Assembly (NCBI RefSeq): GCF_031457955.1
Contig: NZ_JAVDXN010000004.1
Location: 248,001 to 312,000 of the forward strand
Source of the DNA: Mixta sp031457955
GTDB taxonomy: Bacteria; Pseudomonadota; Gammaproteobacteria; Enterobacterales; Enterobacteriaceae
Direction: 5' to 3'
DNA length: 64,000 nt
Part shown: piece by piece, positions 1-9,525 of the stretch
How positions within the stretch are numbered: position 1 is the first letter of the stretch
How the letters are laid out: each line of letters opens with the position of its first letter
The notes under the pieces: model-generated
Told to the model about the DNA's origin: nothing
Seen by the model: only the letters and a program-made list of their open reading frames with translations
Databases searched by the model: none
Made by a program: the position numbers and the translations under genes

Positions 1-1
1 T

Positions 2-787
2 CTCTCTGGCTACCGCCACTATATCGAAATGCCGTCGCTGCGCGCGTTCGCCAACGCAGGCTTCCCGTTCAGCCGCATGGCCGATCTGGCGCAAACGCTG
101 GTGCTGGTAAACCCGCAGCCGCAGGCCGATCAGGTTAGCGCGCTGCTCAATGCGGTGGGCAATATCGGCGCACAAACTGGTTTCCCGGCGCTTAACGTTC
201 AGATCAGCGATGACTGGTCAAAAGCCAAAGCGGCGGATGCTGATTTGCTAATGATCGGCACTATTCCTGCTGATTTACACGAAGATAGCCGCATTAATCT
301 GCTGGTAGAGCGGGCGAAAAGCTGGGTGAATAAACCGGTACGTCAGCCGGTACTGGATGATGTCGATACGCCAGCGAGCGATCGCACGGCCGCCAGCCAG
401 ACCACCATTGTTTCTGACGGCCCAATGGCGGCGATTATCGGCTTTCAGTCGCCGTTCCATGAACAGCGCAGCGTAGTTGCCCTGCTGGCGGACAGCCCGC
501 GCGCTTACCAGCTGTTAAATAATGCCTTGCTCGACAGCGGTAAACGCACCGCGATCTACGGCACCGCCGCCATTATTCGTGAATCCGGCGTGAACAGCCT
601 GCGCGTAGGCGACCGCTATTTTGTTGGTCACCTGCCGTGGTGGGAACGTTTGTGGCATGCGCTGGCGTCTCATCCGTTGCTGATGGCGCTGTTTGCCGTG
701 GTGGTGGTGCTGTTGGTTGCCCTGATGGTTTGGCGCCTGATGCGGTTGGTAACGCGTCGTCGCCTTGGTAATGAGGACGACGAGTGA
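2..787 (+). CDS. bcsB: Cellulose synthase regulatory subunit BcsB, C-terminal part (5' end outside window)
   Basis: The frame is open from the left edge, so this is the C-terminal ~262 residues of a protein that is about 780 residues in E. coli. BcsB is the periplasmic, membrane-anchored partner of the BcsA glucosyltransferase and helps guide the glucan chain across the periplasm. The segment EMPSLRAFANAGFPF near the start is typical of BcsB. A single C-terminal transmembrane helix (around nt 670-745) followed by a basic tail matches the anchor that packs against BcsA. The stop overlaps the GTG start of bcsZ by four bases, which indicates translational coupling in a bcs operon whose upstream genes (bcsA and others) should lie left of the window. 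The family assignment is secure; the missing N-terminus cannot be judged. Confidence 0.95.
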   Translation, partial: LSGYRHYIEMPSLRAFANAGFPFSRMADLAQTLVLVNPQPQADQVSALLNAVGNIGAQTGFPALNVQISDDWSKAKAADADLLMIGTIPADLHEDSRINLLVERAKSWVNKPVRQPVLDDVDTPASDRTAASQTTIVSDGPMAAIIGFQSPFHEQRSVVALLADSPRAYQLLNNALLDSGKRTAIYGTAAIIRESGVNSLRVGDRYFVGHLPWWERLWHALASHPLLMALFAVVVVLLVALMVWRLMRLVTRRRLGNEDDE

Positions 788-1902
788 TCGCGCTGACTTT
801 GCGTTGCGTCATGCTGGCGTTGATGCTGCTGGTAGCAGGGCGCGCCAGCGCTGACTGCGCTGCCTGGCCGGACTGGGAGCAGTTTAAACGTGACTACATC
901 AGCGATCAGGGGCGGGTGATCGATCCTTATGAAGGGAAAAATATCACCACCTCTGAAGGCCAAAGCTATGCGCTGTTTTTCGCGCTGGTGGCGAACGATC
1001 GGCCTGCCTTCGATCTGCTGCTGAGCTGGACGGAAAACAACCTGGCGGCGGGCGATCTGACGCAGCGTTTGCCCGCCTGGCTGTGGGGGCAAGAGAGTAA
1101 AAGCGGTAAATGGCAGGTGCTGGACGATAATCCCGCTTCCGATGCCGATCTCTGGATCGGCTGGACGCTGCTACAGGCCAGCCATTTATGGCACAGCCGC
1201 AGCTATCAGGTGACCGGCACGCTGCTGTTAAACCGGGTGGCAAAAGAGGAAGTGGCCGATCTGAAAGGGTTTGGCCTGATGCTGATGCCGGGCAAAGCCG
1301 GTTTTATTCAGCCGGATAGTTGGATGATTAATCCCAGCTATCTGCCGTTGCAGCTGTTAACCCGCCTGAGCGCGTTAAAAGGGCCGTGGCCGGAAATTAA
1401 TCGTAACGCGCTGCGCCTGTTGCAGGAAACCGCGCCGAAAGGCTTCGCGCCTGACTGGTATGTCTGGCAGAGCGGCAGCGGCTGGCGGCCTGATAACAGC
1501 AAAGGGCCGACGGGCGGTTATGATGCCATTCGCGTCTATCTTTGGGCCGGTATGCTGAGCGATGAGGATCCGCGTAAAGCGACGCTGATGGCGCATTTCG
1601 CGCCGATGGCGCGCCTGACGGAAACCGCGGGCAATCCGCCGGAGCGCGTCAACGTGCTGACCGGCGAGATGACCAATCACGGCAACGTAGGCTTTTCAGC
1701 GGCGCTGCTGCCGTTTTTGCAGGAGTCGCATGCGCTAACGGCGCAGCAACAGCGCGTACAGCAACAGCCGCCCGGCAGCGATGCCTACTACAGCAGCGTA
1801 CTCAATCTGTTTGGCGGCGGCTGGAGTGATAACCGCTACCGTTTTAATGCGCAGGGCGACCTGTTACCGGCATGGGATCCACAATGCGTAACGTCAGATT
1901 AA
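784..1902 (+). CDS. bcsZ: Periplasmic endo-1,4-beta-glucanase BcsZ (GH8)
   Basis: BcsZ is a secreted glycoside hydrolase family 8 cellulase that trims nascent cellulose during export. The 372 residues are close to the 368 of E. coli. Residues 1-23 form a signal peptide (hydrophobic core, then ASA before DCAAW). The catalytic acid lies in TTSEGQSY (E58) and the likely base in GGYDAIRVY (D247), both as in E. coli BcsZ. The GTG start at 784 overlaps the bcsB stop as GTGA, which supports it. The gene sits between bcsB and bcsC as in the E. coli cellulose operon and ends inside the start region of bcsC, so all three are probably co-translated. Confidence 0.95.
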   Translation: MIALTLRCVMLALMLLVAGRASADCAAWPDWEQFKRDYISDQGRVIDPYEGKNITTSEGQSYALFFALVANDRPAFDLLLSWTENNLAAGDLTQRLPAWLWGQESKSGKWQVLDDNPASDADLWIGWTLLQASHLWHSRSYQVTGTLLLNRVAKEEVADLKGFGLMLMPGKAGFIQPDSWMINPSYLPLQLLTRLSALKGPWPEINRNALRLLQETAPKGFAPDWYVWQSGSGWRPDNSKGPTGGYDAIRVYLWAGMLSDEDPRKATLMAHFAPMARLTETAGNPPERVNVLTGEMTNHGNVGFSAALLPFLQESHALTAQQQRVQQQPPGSDAYYSSVLNLFGGGWSDNRYRFNAQGDLLPAWDPQCVTSD

Positions 1903-4900
1903 GCTGTCTGAGCCTTTTGCTGCCGGGCGTGATCGGCATCAGTTCCCTGCCTGCGCTGGCCGCCGAGACGGCGCGCGAGGTGTCGCCGGTTGCATGGCTG
2001 CTGGAGCAGGTACGCACCGGCGAGGCAACCAACAAATATGATTTAGTCACCCAGGCGCTCTATCGTCTGGAGAAAATCGATCCTGATAACCCGGAAGTGA
2101 TTGCCGCCCGCCTCAGGCTGGCGCTGCATCAGGGCGATCAGGTGAAGGCGCAGCAGTATATGGCGCAGCTGAAGCAGACGGCGCCCGACGCGCAGGCGAC
2201 AAAAGAGGCGCAGGCCAGCATGCTGCTGATTAGCGCTGAAGGTCGGCAGCAGTTGCAGCAGGCGCGTTTGCTGGCGACGTCGGGTCATTTACCGGAGGCG
2301 CGGGCGGCCTGGGACACGCTATTTAACGGCACCTTTCCCGGCGTTGATCTGGCGCTGGAGTACTGGAGCCTGGTGGCGCGTATTGACGGTCAGCGGCCGG
2401 TTGCCCTGGCTAACCTGCAGGCGCTGGATCGGCGCTATCCGGGCAACGTCGGCGTGCGTATGCAGCTGGCGCGGTTACAGTACCAGAACGATAACGCCGC
2501 GCAGGCCACCGAAGAACTGAAAACGCTGGCGGGAAATCCTGCCGGGCGCGATCAGGCGGCTGAGCTGTGGCTAAGCAATATTCAGGCGCAGCCGGTGACG
2601 ACGCAAAGCGTGGCGCAGCTGCAACAATATCTGGCGACCTTCACCAGCGGCGATGCGCGCAGCAACGGCGAGCAGGAGCTGGCGCGTCAGCAAAAAATGC
2701 TGGCCGATCCCGCCTTCCAGCAGCGTTCGCGCGCGCTGGCGCTGGTGGATAATGGCGCAGGCGCGGAGGCGATCCCAACGCTACAGGCGGCGCTGAAGCT
2801 GAATCCCGACGATGCCGATCTGCTGGGTGCAATGGGCCAGGCGCAGGCGCGTGCCAATAATCGCGCCGCCGCCGCCGGTTATTTTGAGCAGGCGATCAAA
2901 GCGGGGCAGCAAAGCACCAACGTTGGCATGTGGCAGAGCCTGCTGCAAACCAACCGCTACTGGCTGACAATCGAAAACGGCGACAAAGCACTGGCGCAGG
3001 GAGATATCGCTAGCGCCGAGCGTCAATATCAGCAGGCGCGCACGCTGGATAACAGCGACAGCTATGCGCTTATCGGTTTGGGCGACGTGGCGCTGGCGCG
3101 CAAAAATCAGCCGGACGCGGAGCGGCTGTTCCGTCAGGCCTGGCAGATGGATCGCACCAACAGCACGGCGGTACGGCGGCTGGCAGGGCTTTATCAGCAG
3201 CAGTCGCCGCAAAAAGCGATCGCCTTTATCAACGGGTTGAGCGGCGAGCAGCAGCGCGCGCTCGGCAGCACGCTGAACAGCCTGCGTAGCGATGTGCTGC
3301 GCGCCGAGGCGGATACGCTGGCTCAGCAGGGCAATTGGGCGCAGGCAGCAGAGAAATATCGTCAGGCGCAGCAAAACGCGCCGGATGATGTCTGGCTTAA
3401 CTATCGGCTGGCTGGCGCGCTGCTGAATAGCGGCGATGCCCGCCAGGCCGACAGCCTGATGAACACCATGGCGCAGCGTCTGCCCGACGATGCCACCCAG
3501 GTTTATGCGCACAGTCTCTACCTTTCCGGCAGCGATCGGGATGAGGAAGCGCTGATGCAACTTAACCGCCTGCCGCAGGCGCGCTGGGACGCCAATATGC
3601 GCGAACTGGCGGATCGTCTGCAACAGAACAAAGTGTATGCGCAGGCGGACGCGCAGCGTCAGGCGGGCAACAGCGGCGCGGCGGTAGCGCTGCTTAACGC
3701 GCAGCCCGCTTCGCCACGGCGCGACATTACGCTGGCCGACTGGGCGCTGGCGGATGGTTACCCGCAGCAGGCGCTGACGGGTTACCAACAGGTGCTGGCG
3801 CAGGATAAAAACAATCAGGACGCCGCGCTGGGCGAAATTGAGGCGCTGGTAGCATTGAATCGCAAAGCGGAAGCGCGTAATGCGCTGAACGCCATGCCAG
3901 CCGGAGCGGCGGAGGCGAGCATCAATGTTGGTCGCCGTCTGGCTAACGCCTGGCAAAGCGTGGACGATACCGCACGCGCACGCGATCTGTATCAGCAGCT
4001 GAAACCGCGTGCGCAACAGGAAGCGCCTTCGCAGAGCAGCGCGCTGGTGTTCCGCGATGCGGCCCAGTTGGAGGCGCAGCAGCAGCAGCCTGAGCTGGCG
4101 TTGCTGGATTACCGCCAGGCGATGGTCGCCAGCGGCATCACGCCAACGGTGCCGCAAGAGAACGCCGCTTTCACTCGCCTGATGCGCAATCAGCCGGACG
4201 ATGACTGGCTGAAGCGCGGTATTCGCAGCGATGCCGCCGATCTTTACCAGCGACAGGACACCACGCTGAAGCTGGAGCAGGATTATTCACGCAATAAAGG
4301 CACCGGCGGGATCTCCGATCTCACCGCGCATACCACCATGTTGCAGCTGGAGACGCCGCTGGCCGCCGGGAGAAGCTTTGTGCGCGTCGATCGCGTTGAG
4401 GTTTCCGCAGGGACCTTTGCCACTGAAAACGGACGTCATAGCGAAGTGTTCGGCACCTGTGCCGATAACGGCACCGCAGGCTGTAGCAGCGATCTGAAAC
4501 AGCGTGCGGAAGGGATAGCGCTGGGCGCAGGCTGGCAGAACGATCGCTGGTCGGCGGATCTGGGCACCTCGCCGATGGGCTTTGAAGTGGTCAACTGGGT
4601 GGGCGGCGTCAGTTGGAACACTGACGTGAAAGATGTCGGCCTGACCTTTACCGCCTCGCGGCGTCCTATTTCCAGCTCGCTGCTGGCCTATGCGGGCGCG
4701 CGCGATCCCAGCCCGCAGGGCGGCAAAAGCTGGGGCGGCGTGGTGGCAACCGGCGGCTCGGTGGGATTGAGCTACGATCAGGGCGGATCGCACGGCGTAT
4801 GGGCCGATCTGAGCGCGCATCAAATCACCGGGAAAAACGTGGCCGACAACAGCCGCGAGCGCCTGATGGCGGGCTATTATTATAAGTTGATCAACGAAGA

Positions 4901-5378
4901 CAACCGGCGCGCCACTATCGGCCTGAACAGCATGCTGTGGCACTACCAAAAGGATCTTAGCGATTACGCTTTCGGGCAGGGCGGCTATTACAGCCCGCAG
5001 CAATATTTTTCCCTGGCGGTACCGATAACCTGGCGACAGCGCACGGAAAACTGGTCTTTTGACCTTGGCGGCTCGGTCTCCTGGTCGCGCTCAACAACCA
5101 GCGCGCAGCAGCGCTATCCGGTTTATCCGGGGTTTGCCACCACGGCGAATGATAGTCCGGCAGGCAGTTCCGGCAGCGGCTTCGGCTATACGTTACGTGC
5201 GGCAGTGGAGCGGCGTCTGACGGCGCACTGGACGTTAGGCGCGGCGGTGGATATTCAGCAGGCGAAAGACTATACGCCCAGCCACGGTTTGATTTACGCC
5301 CGTTATTCAATGAGCGGCTGGGAAGGCGATCTTGATCTGCCGCCGCAGCCTTTAGCGCCTTACGCTGACTTTAAATAG
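1884..5378 (+). CDS. bcsC: Cellulose synthase outer-membrane export subunit BcsC
   Basis: BcsC has a long periplasmic TPR scaffold followed by a C-terminal 16-stranded outer-membrane barrel through which cellulose leaves the cell. An ATG at 1872 is in frame, but the ATG at 1884 begins MRNVRLSCLSLLL, which aligns with the E. coli start and gives a better signal peptide (cleaved near ALAAE). That makes 1164 residues against about 1157 in E. coli. Residues ~25-790 are TPR-like repeats rich in Ala and Gln. The barrel begins after DDWLKRGIRSDAADLY and ends DLDLPPQPLAPYADFK, matching the family's conserved C-terminus. The gene overlaps bcsZ by 19 bases. The repetitive composition produces a long antisense open frame that is not a gene. 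Confidence 0.95.
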   Translation: MRNVRLSCLSLLLPGVIGISSLPALAAETAREVSPVAWLLEQVRTGEATNKYDLVTQALYRLEKIDPDNPEVIAARLRLALHQGDQVKAQQYMAQLKQTAPDAQATKEAQASMLLISAEGRQQLQQARLLATSGHLPEARAAWDTLFNGTFPGVDLALEYWSLVARIDGQRPVALANLQALDRRYPGNVGVRMQLARLQYQNDNAAQATEELKTLAGNPAGRDQAAELWLSNIQAQPVTTQSVAQLQQYLATFTSGDARSNGEQELARQQKMLADPAFQQRSRALALVDNGAGAEAIPTLQAALKLNPDDADLLGAMGQAQARANNRAAAAGYFEQAIKAGQQSTNVGMWQSLLQTNRYWLTIENGDKALAQGDIASAERQYQQARTLDNSDSYALIGLGDVALARKNQPDAERLFRQAWQMDRTNSTAVRRLAGLYQQQSPQKAIAFINGLSGEQQRALGSTLNSLRSDVLRAEADTLAQQGNWAQAAEKYRQAQQNAPDDVWLNYRLAGALLNSGDARQADSLMNTMAQRLPDDATQVYAHSLYLSGSDRDEEALMQLNRLPQARWDANMRELADRLQQNKVYAQADAQRQAGNSGAAVALLNAQPASPRRDITLADWALADGYPQQALTGYQQVLAQDKNNQDAALGEIEALVALNRKAEARNALNAMPAGAAEASINVGRRLANAWQSVDDTARARDLYQQLKPRAQQEAPSQSSALVFRDAAQLEAQQQQPELALLDYRQAMVASGITPTVPQENAAFTRLMRNQPDDDWLKRGIRSDAADLYQRQDTTLKLEQDYSRNKGTGGISDLTAHTTMLQLETPLAAGRSFVRVDRVEVSAGTFATENGRHSEVFGTCADNGTAGCSSDLKQRAEGIALGAGWQNDRWSADLGTSPMGFEVVNWVGGVSWNTDVKDVGLTFTASRRPISSSLLAYAGARDPSPQGGKSWGGVVATGGSVGLSYDQGGSHGVWADLSAHQITGKNVADNSRERLMAGYYYKLINEDNRRATIGLNSMLWHYQKDLSDYAFGQGGYYSPQQYFSLAVPITWRQRTENWSFDLGGSVSWSRSTTSAQQRYPVYPGFATTANDSPAGSSGSGFGYTLRAAVERRLTAHWTLGAAVDIQQAKDYTPSHGLIYARYSMSGWEGDLDLPPQPLAPYADFK

Positions 5379-5438
5379 CCTCCTGCCTGGAAAAAACCGA
5401 AAACGGTTTCCTGCCGTCACCATCATTGCTTAAAAAAC

Positions 5439-5470
5439 AGCAACCATGAGATATACTCCTGGTTGCTTTT
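5439..5470 (+). terminator. Likely intrinsic terminator after bcsC
   Basis: AGCAACC (5439-5445) pairs with GGTTGCT (5461-5467) across a 15-nt loop and runs into TTTT. It lies 60 nt after the bcsC stop. It also contains the ATG at 5446, which argues against that ATG being the start of the next gene. Confidence 0.5.
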
Positions 5471-5508
5471 ATCGTTATTGCCCGCTTCTCAGGGCCTGGA
5501 GAATAGCT

Positions 5509-7518
5509 TTGCGCGTTAGTCGGTCACTTACGATCAAGCAGATGGCAACGGTTTCTGGCGTTGCGGTAGTGACTATCTGTATTTTTATCGTTATTCAGCT
5601 TTTCCATTTTGTGCAGCAGCGCAGGATAGATTACGCCCAGCAAATGGAAAATATCGCCCATACCGTGCGTCAGCCGCTCTCCGAGGCGGTGCTGCGCGCT
5701 GATATTCCACAGGCTGAACGCATTCTGCAATCGTTAAAACCCGCTGGCATTCTTTCTCGTGCCGAAGTGGTGCTGCCCAACGCTTTTCAGGCCTTGCACA
5801 CCGATTTTGAAAACGAAAAGGCGGTGCCGCGCCTGATTGCCCGGCTGTTTGAGCTGCCGGTGCAGATCACCGTGCCGCTCTATTCGGTAGAGAGCGCCGC
5901 TTCGCCAAAGCCGCTGGCTTATCTGGTGTTGCAGGCTGATTCCTGGCGCGTGTATCAATTTATTCTCAGCACCATCGCCACGATGCTGACGACCTATTTT
6001 CTGCTGGCGCTGATTTTGTCGATTGCCATCAGCTGGTGCATTAATCGGCTGGTGATTCATCCGCTGCGCGACGTCGCCCATGTGCTACAGGATCTGCCGC
6101 CGCAGGATATTTTGACTCACAAGCTGCCGCTGCCAAAGCTGCATCATGACGATGAAATCGGCATGCTTATCCGCAGCTATAACCGCAATTTGCAGGTGCT
6201 GGAGTCGGTGCATGATGAGATGAGCCGCCTGACTACGCATTATGGCTTAACCGATCTGCCCAATCGCACGCTGTTTCTGGCGCTGCTGGAGCAGCACCTG
6301 AAAGCCGCCACCTATAGCGGGCCTTTTACCGTGATGGTGGTGCGTATTGAGACACTGCTGGAAGCCAATGGCGTATTAACTGAGGAGCAGCGCGATACGC
6401 TGACCTTAACGCTGCTGGAAAAAATCCGCGGCGTGATTGAAGAGCGTACCGTGCTGGGCCAGCTTGGCGTCAGCGATTTTGCCTTGCTGGTGAAAAAGGC
6501 TAACAATCCATTCCGCGCCTGGCGCCTGGCGCGTAACCTGATGAATCGTCTGCATCAGCCAGTGACCTTACACGAGGTGCAGCTCCGTCCTACGTTGAGC
6601 ATTGGTATTGCGCAGCGCGACACCGACAATATCAGCGCACCAGAGCTGCTGGGGCGTGCGGTTTCCGCCATGATGTCCGCCCGACATCAGGGCAAAAATC
6701 AGGTGCTGTTTTTCGATCCGTTGCTAACCGAGCGGGCGCAGCGGCGGCTGACGCAGGAGCACGATATTTTGCAGGGGCTGGAGCAGGAGCAGTTCGCACT
6801 GTTTTTACAGCCGCAGATCAATATGAGCAACGGCGAGCTGGTGGGCGCGGAGGCGTTGCTGCGTATGCGCCAGCCGGACGGCAGCTATAGCCTGCCGGAA
6901 GAGCTGATCACCAACGCTGAGGAAATTGGCGTTATCGGTGCGCTCGGGCGCTGGGCGCTGGAAGAGGCGTGCCGCGTGCTGGCGGCCTGGCAGAAGCGCG
7001 GTATTCAGCTGCCGCTGAGCGTGAATATTTCGGCGATACAGCTCCGCGAACCGGGCACCGTTTGGCATCTGCAGGAGCTGTTAGAGCGGCATCGTATTCA
7101 GCACGGCAGTCTGGTACTGGAGCTGACGGAAACGGCGCAGATTGGCGATCCTGCGCAGGCCAAAAGCCTGTTGGGCGCGTTGCGGGAGGCTGGCGTGGCG
7201 GTGGCGCTGGATGATTTCGGCACCGGCTACGCCAACCTGAGTTATCTGCATCAGTTCCGATCGTTGCCGATCAGCAAATTAAAAATGGATCGCAGCTTTG
7301 TTTCCGCGCTGCCCGATGACGATACCATGGTCAGGATTATGGCGGCCATTTCCGACATTACCGCGCTGGATGTGGTGGCTGAGGGTATTGAAACGGTGGC
7401 GCAACGCGACTGGCTGCTGGCGCGTGGCATTACCATCGGGCAGGGCTACCTGTTTGACGGCCCGCTTTCGCTGCATGATTTTGAGAAGTGGCTGGCGACG
7501 CTTACGCCGCAGAACTGA
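5509..7518 (+). CDS. pdeK: Membrane-anchored c-di-GMP phosphodiesterase PdeK/HmsP
   Basis: This is an EAL-domain phosphodiesterase that hydrolyses c-di-GMP; the homologues are HmsP of Yersinia and YhjK/PdeK of E. coli. The frame is open from an ATG at 5446, but a TTG at 5509 with GGAG seven bases upstream gives MRVSRSLTIKQMATVSG, which closely matches the Yersinia HmsP N-terminus; I use it (669 aa). Order: TM helix (~15-35), periplasmic sensor region, second TM helix (~160-185), HAMP-like linker, degenerate GGDEF domain (GVSDF in place of GGDEF, so probably no cyclase activity), then an EAL domain with EALLR, ELTET, LDDFGTGYANLSYL, KMDRSF and EGIET intact. Being next to bcsC fits control of cellulose-dependent biofilm. 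The position between bcsC and dctA is as in E. coli. Confidence 0.93.
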   Translation: MRVSRSLTIKQMATVSGVAVVTICIFIVIQLFHFVQQRRIDYAQQMENIAHTVRQPLSEAVLRADIPQAERILQSLKPAGILSRAEVVLPNAFQALHTDFENEKAVPRLIARLFELPVQITVPLYSVESAASPKPLAYLVLQADSWRVYQFILSTIATMLTTYFLLALILSIAISWCINRLVIHPLRDVAHVLQDLPPQDILTHKLPLPKLHHDDEIGMLIRSYNRNLQVLESVHDEMSRLTTHYGLTDLPNRTLFLALLEQHLKAATYSGPFTVMVVRIETLLEANGVLTEEQRDTLTLTLLEKIRGVIEERTVLGQLGVSDFALLVKKANNPFRAWRLARNLMNRLHQPVTLHEVQLRPTLSIGIAQRDTDNISAPELLGRAVSAMMSARHQGKNQVLFFDPLLTERAQRRLTQEHDILQGLEQEQFALFLQPQINMSNGELVGAEALLRMRQPDGSYSLPEELITNAEEIGVIGALGRWALEEACRVLAAWQKRGIQLPLSVNISAIQLREPGTVWHLQELLERHRIQHGSLVLELTETAQIGDPAQAKSLLGALREAGVAVALDDFGTGYANLSYLHQFRSLPISKLKMDRSFVSALPDDDTMVRIMAAISDITALDVVAEGIETVAQRDWLLARGITIGQGYLFDGPLSLHDFEKWLATLTPQN

Positions 7519-7525
7519 CTATCCC

Positions 7526-7547
7526 AGGGCCGTGACGCGGCCCTTTG
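7526..7547 (+). terminator. Short hairpin terminator after pdeK
   Basis: AGGGCCG (7526-7532) pairs with CGGCCCT (7538-7544) over a 5-nt loop and is followed by TTT. It begins 8 nt after the stop codon. The T-run is short, so termination may be partial. Confidence 0.5.
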
Positions 7548-7817
7548 CTTAGATAAAACCAATATTCCGCCGCGCCATTCCACCCGCTCTCGCTACCCAG
7601 ATCCATGCAGAGGCAAAGTACCCAGCATTTAATTCTGAATATCTGGTTATAGAAATTCCTGCTGAAGCGTTTCAGTTCATAAATTTTGATTATGACCCGT
7701 TCGGGTGGTGACAGAAGATATCAATCTTGTTAACGCGGTGTTATTTTTTGCGCGCTATAGCTTGATGATAAAAACAGCTAACGCCTCGTCTGCCACGCCG
7801 TCAACGGATACGCTTTT

Positions 7818-9104
7818 ATGAAAACTTCTCTGTTTAAAAGCCTGTATTTCCAGGTGCTCACCGCTATCGTCATCGGTATTCTGCTCGGCCATTTCTATCC
7901 TGAACTGGGCGCGCAGATGAAACCTCTGGGCGATGCTTTTGTAAAACTGATCAAAATGATTATCGCGCCGGTGATTTTCTGTACGGTCGTGACCGGTATC
8001 GCCGGGATGGAAAGCATGAAAGCGGTAGGCCGCACCGGTGCGGTGGCGCTGCTCTATTTTGAAATAGTGAGTACTATCGCGCTGATTATTGGCCTGGTGG
8101 TGGTGAATGTGATCCAGCCGGGCGCAGGCATGAATGTCGATCCCGCCACGCTGGATGCCAAAGCGGTCGCCGTTTACGCCCAACAGGCAGAGCAACAGGG
8201 GATTGTCGCCTTCCTGCTGGATATTATTCCCGGTAGCGTGATCGGCGCTTTCGCCAGCGGCAATATCCTGCAGGTGCTGCTGTTCGCCATTCTGTTTGGC
8301 TTTGCGCTGCATCGTCTGGGCGATAAGGGCACGCTGATTTTTAACGTGATCGACAGCTTCTCAAAAGTCATTTTTGGCGTGATTAATATGATCATGCGCC
8401 TTGCACCTATTGGCGCGTTTGGCGCGATGGCGTTTACTATCGGTAAGTATGGCGTCGGCTCGCTGGTGCAGCTGGGCCAGCTGATTATTTGCTTCTACAT
8501 CACCTGCATTCTGTTTGTGGTCTTTGTACTCGGCACCATCGCCCGCGTCACCGGTTTTAATATCTTTAAATTCATCGGCTACATCAAAGAAGAGCTGCTG
8601 ATTGTGCTGGGCACCTCCTCCTCGGAATCGGCGCTGCCGCGCATGCTGGATAAGATGGAGAAGCTGGGCTGTAAAAAATCGGTGGTGGGGCTGGTGATCC
8701 CTACCGGCTACTCGTTTAACCTTGATGGCACCTCGATTTACCTGACGATGGCGGCGGTGTTTATCGCGCAGGCCACCAACAGCCATATGGATATTTTCCA
8801 TCAGATCACCTTGCTGGTAGTGCTGCTGCTCTCGTCAAAGGGAGCGGCGGGCGTGACCGGCAGCGGTTTTATCGTGCTGGCCGCAACGCTCTCTGCGGTC
8901 GGGCATTTGCCGGTCGCCGGGCTGGCGCTGATTCTGGGTATCGACCGCTTTATGTCCGAAGCACGTGCGTTAACCAACCTCGTTGGTAATGGCGTGGCGA
9001 CGATTGTCGTAGCGAAGTGGGTCGATCAGCTGGATGAAAAGCAGCTGCATAATGCGCTTTCCTCCTCGAAAAAAGCGAAAAATCTGCCGGGCGCTTCGCT
9101 GTAA
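7818..9104 (+). CDS. dctA: C4-dicarboxylate:cation symporter DctA
   Basis: DctA is an inner-membrane symporter for aerobic uptake of succinate, fumarate, malate and aspartate (DAACS/SLC1-like family). The 428 residues equal the E. coli length, and the sequence is nearly collinear from MKTSLFKSLYFQVLTA onward. Hallmarks are visible: the serine-rich reentrant motif GTSSSES (~265-271), FNLDGTSIY (~300) and the late helix SEARALTNLVGNG. The ATG at 7818 is preceded by a 299-bp intergenic region that probably holds its promoter; in E. coli dctA is controlled by CRP and by DcuSR, but I see no full operator here. It stands alone between two terminators, so it is probably monocistronic. Confidence 0.96.
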   Translation: MKTSLFKSLYFQVLTAIVIGILLGHFYPELGAQMKPLGDAFVKLIKMIIAPVIFCTVVTGIAGMESMKAVGRTGAVALLYFEIVSTIALIIGLVVVNVIQPGAGMNVDPATLDAKAVAVYAQQAEQQGIVAFLLDIIPGSVIGAFASGNILQVLLFAILFGFALHRLGDKGTLIFNVIDSFSKVIFGVINMIMRLAPIGAFGAMAFTIGKYGVGSLVQLGQLIICFYITCILFVVFVLGTIARVTGFNIFKFIGYIKEELLIVLGTSSSESALPRMLDKMEKLGCKKSVVGLVIPTGYSFNLDGTSIYLTMAAVFIAQATNSHMDIFHQITLLVVLLLSSKGAAGVTGSGFIVLAATLSAVGHLPVAGLALILGIDRFMSEARALTNLVGNGVATIVVAKWVDQLDEKQLHNALSSSKKAKNLPGASL

Positions 9105-9130
9105 TCACTGAAAACGCGCCATCCCTGACG

Positions 9131-9180
9131 CGCAAGAAAAGGACGCCGCCTGGCAATCAGGCCGCGTCCTTTTTCTTGCG
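9131..9180. terminator. Long stem-loop terminator after dctA
   Basis: Left arm 9131-9146 and right arm 9164-9180 are complementary over 16 bp with one bulged T in the run; the arms carry A- and T-rich segments so it could act in both directions. It lies 27 nt after the dctA stop. Confidence 0.75.
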
Positions 9181-9525
9181 TTGTCGGCAGGCTCCGTCTG
9201 CGCGGGTTGTACACCTTATGAGCGCTTTCGGCGGTTCAACGCGCTAAATCTATAAATATCCATAAAAAACCTTTATCTGTGCCCGCTGCGACTTGCCCTC
9301 ACAGCGGGCATTTGCATAATAAAGCCCACACAGACTGTGTAAGCGCATTGCATCTGGTTTTACCGGGCACGGTTAACGTTGATTTATTTTACGTCTTTGT
9401 GTGACAACCTCGTTTTGCCGTGGTCTAACTGCCGGTGCGCCCGCTGTGCGTTATCAACAGTCCGATCGCGTCAGACTATCGTGCGTCATCAATAAGATTA
9501 AGTTGGTAATTGAGTAGGGGTTCAC
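9181..9525. other. Intergenic region upstream of yhjJ with a hairpin and a short palindrome
   Basis: No convincing open frame. A 9-bp stem (9280-9288 with 9302-9310) followed by TTT could be a second terminator. A 13-bp perfect palindrome, ACACAGACTGTGT, lies at 9328-9340. The final ~180 bp should contain the yhjJ promoter. I cannot assign a regulator. Confidence 0.4.

Noticed and set aside
2781..4157. 458-codon open frame antisense to bcsC
   Set aside because: It is a by-product of the GC-rich, Ala/Gln-rich TPR repeats of bcsC. It has unlikely composition (rich in Arg, Gln, His, Leu), no ribosome site and no family resemblance.
9328..9340. 13-bp palindrome ACACAGACTGTGT upstream of yhjJ as a CRP-like site
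   Set aside because: It lacks the 16-bp TGTGA-N6-TCACA spacing of CRP sites; no regulator can be assigned.
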